Positions 62,149 through 64,000 of a DNA stretch of 64,000 bases are shown one piece after another. The notes under the pieces were generated by a model that searched no databases, was not told where the DNA came from, and saw nothing but the letters and a program-made list of their open reading frames with translations. Within the stretch, counting starts at the first letter, position 1. Each line of letters opens with the position of its first letter. Source of the DNA: Nitrogeniibacter aestuarii (GTDB lineage Bacteria; Pseudomonadota; Gammaproteobacteria; Burkholderiales; Rhodocyclaceae); NCBI RefSeq assembly GCF_017309585.1, contig NZ_CP071321.1, positions 930,001-994,000 of the forward strand. Reading direction: 5' to 3'. A program made the position numbers and the translations under genes.

Positions 62149-63591
62149 ATGAGCGAAACCAACACCCTGTATGTGGACCGGGATGCCTACCACGACTTCG
62201 TGGTCGGTGACCGTCACGTGATGCTGCATGTGCCCAGTACCGGCATTTTCGATCTGGACGAGATGAGCGGATCGATTGTCGATTTCGTCCGCGGCAAGCA
62301 CAGCGTCACCTTCGATGAGATCCGGCAGCGCTTCGAGCAGACGCCGAATCCGTCGGCGCTGGCCGAGTCGATCGACGATCTCAAGAGCCTGGGCATTCTC
62401 AAGGACAGGACGCCGACGCCCGATGGCGGGGCCGGTGTCAGCGTGCAAGAGTTTCCACTCAGCACCATCGTCATCAACGTCAATACCGGCTGCAACCTCA
62501 GTTGCACCTATTGCTACAAGGAGGATCTGACCACCCCCGCCAAGGGGGAGAAGATGGAGCTGGAGAAGGCAAAGAAGAGCATCGATCTGCTGATCCACGA
62601 GGGCCGGAACCGCAAGCAGCTGAACGTGGTTTTCTTCGGTGGCGAGCCGCTGACCAACATGCCGCTGATCCGCGAGGTCACGGCATACGCCGAGGCGCGT
62701 TGCGCGGCCGAGGGCAAGCAGGTCGATTTCTCGCTGACCACCAACGCCACCATGCTCACCGAAGAGATCGTCGATTACTTCGACGCCCATCGCTTCGGCA
62801 TCTCCATCAGCATGGACGGCCCCGAAGCGGTCCATGACGCCCGGCGCAAGACGGTCGGCGGCAAGGGGACGTATGAAGTGGTCGCGGCCAAGTCCCGCAT
62901 GCTGCTGGCGCGCTACAAATCGCGCCCGGTGGGGGCCCGCGTCACCCTGACGGCCGGCTATTCGGACGTGGCCACGATTCACCGCCACCTGAAGGACGAC
63001 ATCGGTTTTGCGGAGGTCGGCTTTGCGCCGGTGACCGGCAATCCGATCACCACCTTCAACCTGGTCGGTGAAGAGCTCAAGGCCGTCTTCGAGTCCATGA
63101 AGTCCCTCGGGCGCGAGTATGTCGAGGCCGCCGTGGCGGACCGCAACATCGGCTTCTCCAACATGCACCAGATGCTCTCGGATCTGTACGAAGGGCGCAA
63201 GAAGGCCTTGCCGTGCGGCGCCGGTATCGGTCTGCTGGCCGTCGATCACAAGGGTGAGCTGAACCTGTGCCACCGCTTCACCGGCTCCGAACTGCCGACC
63301 TTCGGCAACGTGGAGACCGGCATCGACAAGCCCCAGCTGGGTGCTTTCCTCGACAAGGCGCTCGACCGTTCGGAGCGCGGCTGCAGCACCTGCCGGATTC
63401 GCAACCTGTGCTCCGGCGGCTGCTACCACGAGTCCTACGCCAACTTCAGTGACCCCCACTCACCCGTTTATCACTACTGCGAACTGCTCAGGGACTGGGT
63501 CGATTTCGGGATCGAGGCCTACCTCGAAATCCTTGAAAAGAACCCGGCCTTCCTTCAGCGACACGTTGCCAACAGGAGCTCAGAGCTATGA
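62149..63591 (+). CDS. qhpD: Radical SAM maturase for the amine dehydrogenase gamma subunit
   Basis: A 480-residue radical SAM/SPASM protein that forms the thioether cross-links in the gamma subunit. The radical SAM cysteines are C115, C119 and C122 (GCNLSCTYCYK). The C-terminal SPASM region has CGAGIGLLAVDHKGELNLC, then CSTCRIRNLCSGGC and a final HYC, which hold two auxiliary [4Fe-4S] clusters. The radical SAM cluster starts about 115 residues in, after a helical leader-recognition domain. It overlaps the qhpC start by 4 bases (ATGA), fitting its role on that peptide. Confidence 0.95.
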   Translation: MSETNTLYVDRDAYHDFVVGDRHVMLHVPSTGIFDLDEMSGSIVDFVRGKHSVTFDEIRQRFEQTPNPSALAESIDDLKSLGILKDRTPTPDGGAGVSVQEFPLSTIVINVNTGCNLSCTYCYKEDLTTPAKGEKMELEKAKKSIDLLIHEGRNRKQLNVVFFGGEPLTNMPLIREVTAYAEARCAAEGKQVDFSLTTNATMLTEEIVDYFDAHRFGISISMDGPEAVHDARRKTVGGKGTYEVVAAKSRMLLARYKSRPVGARVTLTAGYSDVATIHRHLKDDIGFAEVGFAPVTGNPITTFNLVGEELKAVFESMKSLGREYVEAAVADRNIGFSNMHQMLSDLYEGRKKALPCGAGIGLLAVDHKGELNLCHRFTGSELPTFGNVETGIDKPQLGAFLDKALDRSERGCSTCRIRNLCSGGCYHESYANFSDPHSPVYHYCELLRDWVDFGIEAYLEILEKNPAFLQRHVANRSSEL

Positions 63592-63908
63592 AACGAATGA
63601 AAGCCTTGAACAAGAAGGCGCACCAGATTGAATCCTCCACGGATCAGGGTGCGATCGACGAAGTGGTGGCCATGTCCGCCAACGTGGCCGGCTGCGCCAC
63701 CACCTTCGACCCGGGCTGGGAGCTGGACCCCTTCCTGGGGGTGGCCGGTCTCTGTCAGCCGATGGAGGCGGATCTGTACGGGTGTTCCGACCCGTGCTGG
63801 TGGCCCGCCCAGGTGCCGGACACGCTGCACAGCTATCCGGACTGGAACGAAGGTCGCGACGACGCTGCACGCGACTGGAAGGCCCTGAAGAGCGTGTTCC
63901 CCAAGTAA
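63588..63908 (+). CDS. qhpC: Quinohemoprotein amine dehydrogenase gamma subunit precursor
   Basis: A 106-residue precursor of the smallest subunit, which carries cysteine tryptophylquinone. Aligned on the Paracoccus mature numbering (offset 29), all cross-link residues are present: thioether pairs C36-E45, C56-D62 and C70-D78, and the CTQ pair C66-W72. The leader (about residues 1-28) is rich in Lys and Met and would be removed by the protease QhpE, not seen here because the window ends. WWPAQ follows C70, so W71 and W72 are adjacent. Confidence 0.95.
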   Translation: MKRMKALNKKAHQIESSTDQGAIDEVVAMSANVAGCATTFDPGWELDPFLGVAGLCQPMEADLYGCSDPCWWPAQVPDTLHSYPDWNEGRDDAARDWKALKSVFPK

Positions 63909-63950
63909 CGGGGCATGTCGATCGTCATCATCTGGAGGAATACACACATC

Positions 63951-64000
63951 ATGGCTAACAAGGCATTCACAACCATCAGCCGAACGCTCATGGCGGCGGC
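63951..64000 (+). CDS. qhpB: Quinohemoprotein amine dehydrogenase beta subunit (5' end only)
   Basis: An ATG at 63951 with a GGAGG site about 12 bases upstream begins a signal-peptide-like frame (MANKAFTTISRTLMAA), cut by the window edge after about 16 codons. Its place after qhpC matches the known order qhpA-D-C-B, in which the beta subunit is a seven-bladed propeller. The identification rests on position, not on the sequence itself. Confidence 0.7.
   Translation, partial: MANKAFTTISRTLMAA

Overview
The window reads as a chromosomal segment of a GC-rich betaproteobacterium. The best guess is the Rhodocyclales/Zoogloeaceae group (Azoarcus, Thauera, Aromatoleum), because it carries a fused 2-aminobenzoyl-CoA monooxygenase/reductase of the kind described from Azoarcus evansii, together with quinohemoprotein amine dehydrogenase genes and two CcoG proteins. 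That placement is inference from gene content. I see no insertion sequences, tRNAs, rRNAs or CRISPR arrays.

Layout. (1) 0.35-1.3 kb: a DMT-family exporter. (2) 1.3-11.1 kb: a complete nine-gene Nit1-type nitrilase cluster on the minus strand (DsrE-like protein, nitrilase, radical SAM, GNAT, AIR-synthase-like, glycosyltransferase, small protein, flavoprotein, Pnap_2097-type protein). A MocR-type PLP regulator lies upstream, and perfect palindromic operators precede the cluster. (3) 11.1-18.3 kb: siroheme sulfite/nitrite reductase with a DUF934 partner, CcoG, a second MocR regulator, a quinone-oxidoreductase-like enzyme and two small exported proteins. (4) 18.5-31.0 kb: a PEP-CTERM protein, an OmpR/histidine kinase pair, an HPP-CBS membrane protein, a second CcoG, flavohemoglobin, an azoreductase with divergent LysR, a chemoreceptor and a cyclic-nucleotide-binding protein. 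(5) 31.0-46.9 kb: a 12-gene minus-strand operon for 2-aminobenzoyl-CoA degradation, its MarR regulator, and riboflavin genes (ribA, ribH, ribBA) on either side. (6) 47.2-58.9 kb: an AraC-controlled plus-strand operon with SDR, styrene/indole-type flavin monooxygenase, FadL-type channel, flavin reductase, an FAD desaturase-like oxidoreductase, a cyclase-family (isatin-hydrolase-like) hydrolase and a two-subunit indolepyruvate:ferredoxin-oxidoreductase-like enzyme. (7) 59.2-64.0 kb: an AraC regulator and the start of a quinohemoprotein amine dehydrogenase operon (qhpA, qhpD, qhpC, 5' end of qhpB), cut by the window edge.

How the parts may work together. Regions 5 and 6 can be read as one route for indole. 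The monooxygenase and its reductase oxidise the pyrrole ring. The SDR and the FAD oxidoreductase carry it to isatin. The cyclase-family enzyme opens isatin to isatinate, which is 2-aminophenylglyoxylate, a 2-oxo acid. The IorAB-like enzyme could then decarboxylate isatinate oxidatively with CoA straight to 2-aminobenzoyl-CoA, the substrate of the fused monooxygenase/reductase. This would explain why the window holds a full 2-aminobenzoyl-CoA operon but no anthranilate-CoA ligase and no anthranilate dioxygenase. Downstream enzymes, including a clear glutaryl-CoA dehydrogenase, lead to acetyl-CoA. Free isatinate oxidoreduction by such an enzyme is my hypothesis, not an established function. The riboflavin genes probably supply flavin for the many flavoenzymes. 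They lack an FMN riboswitch and share a motif with the MarR-controlled promoter.
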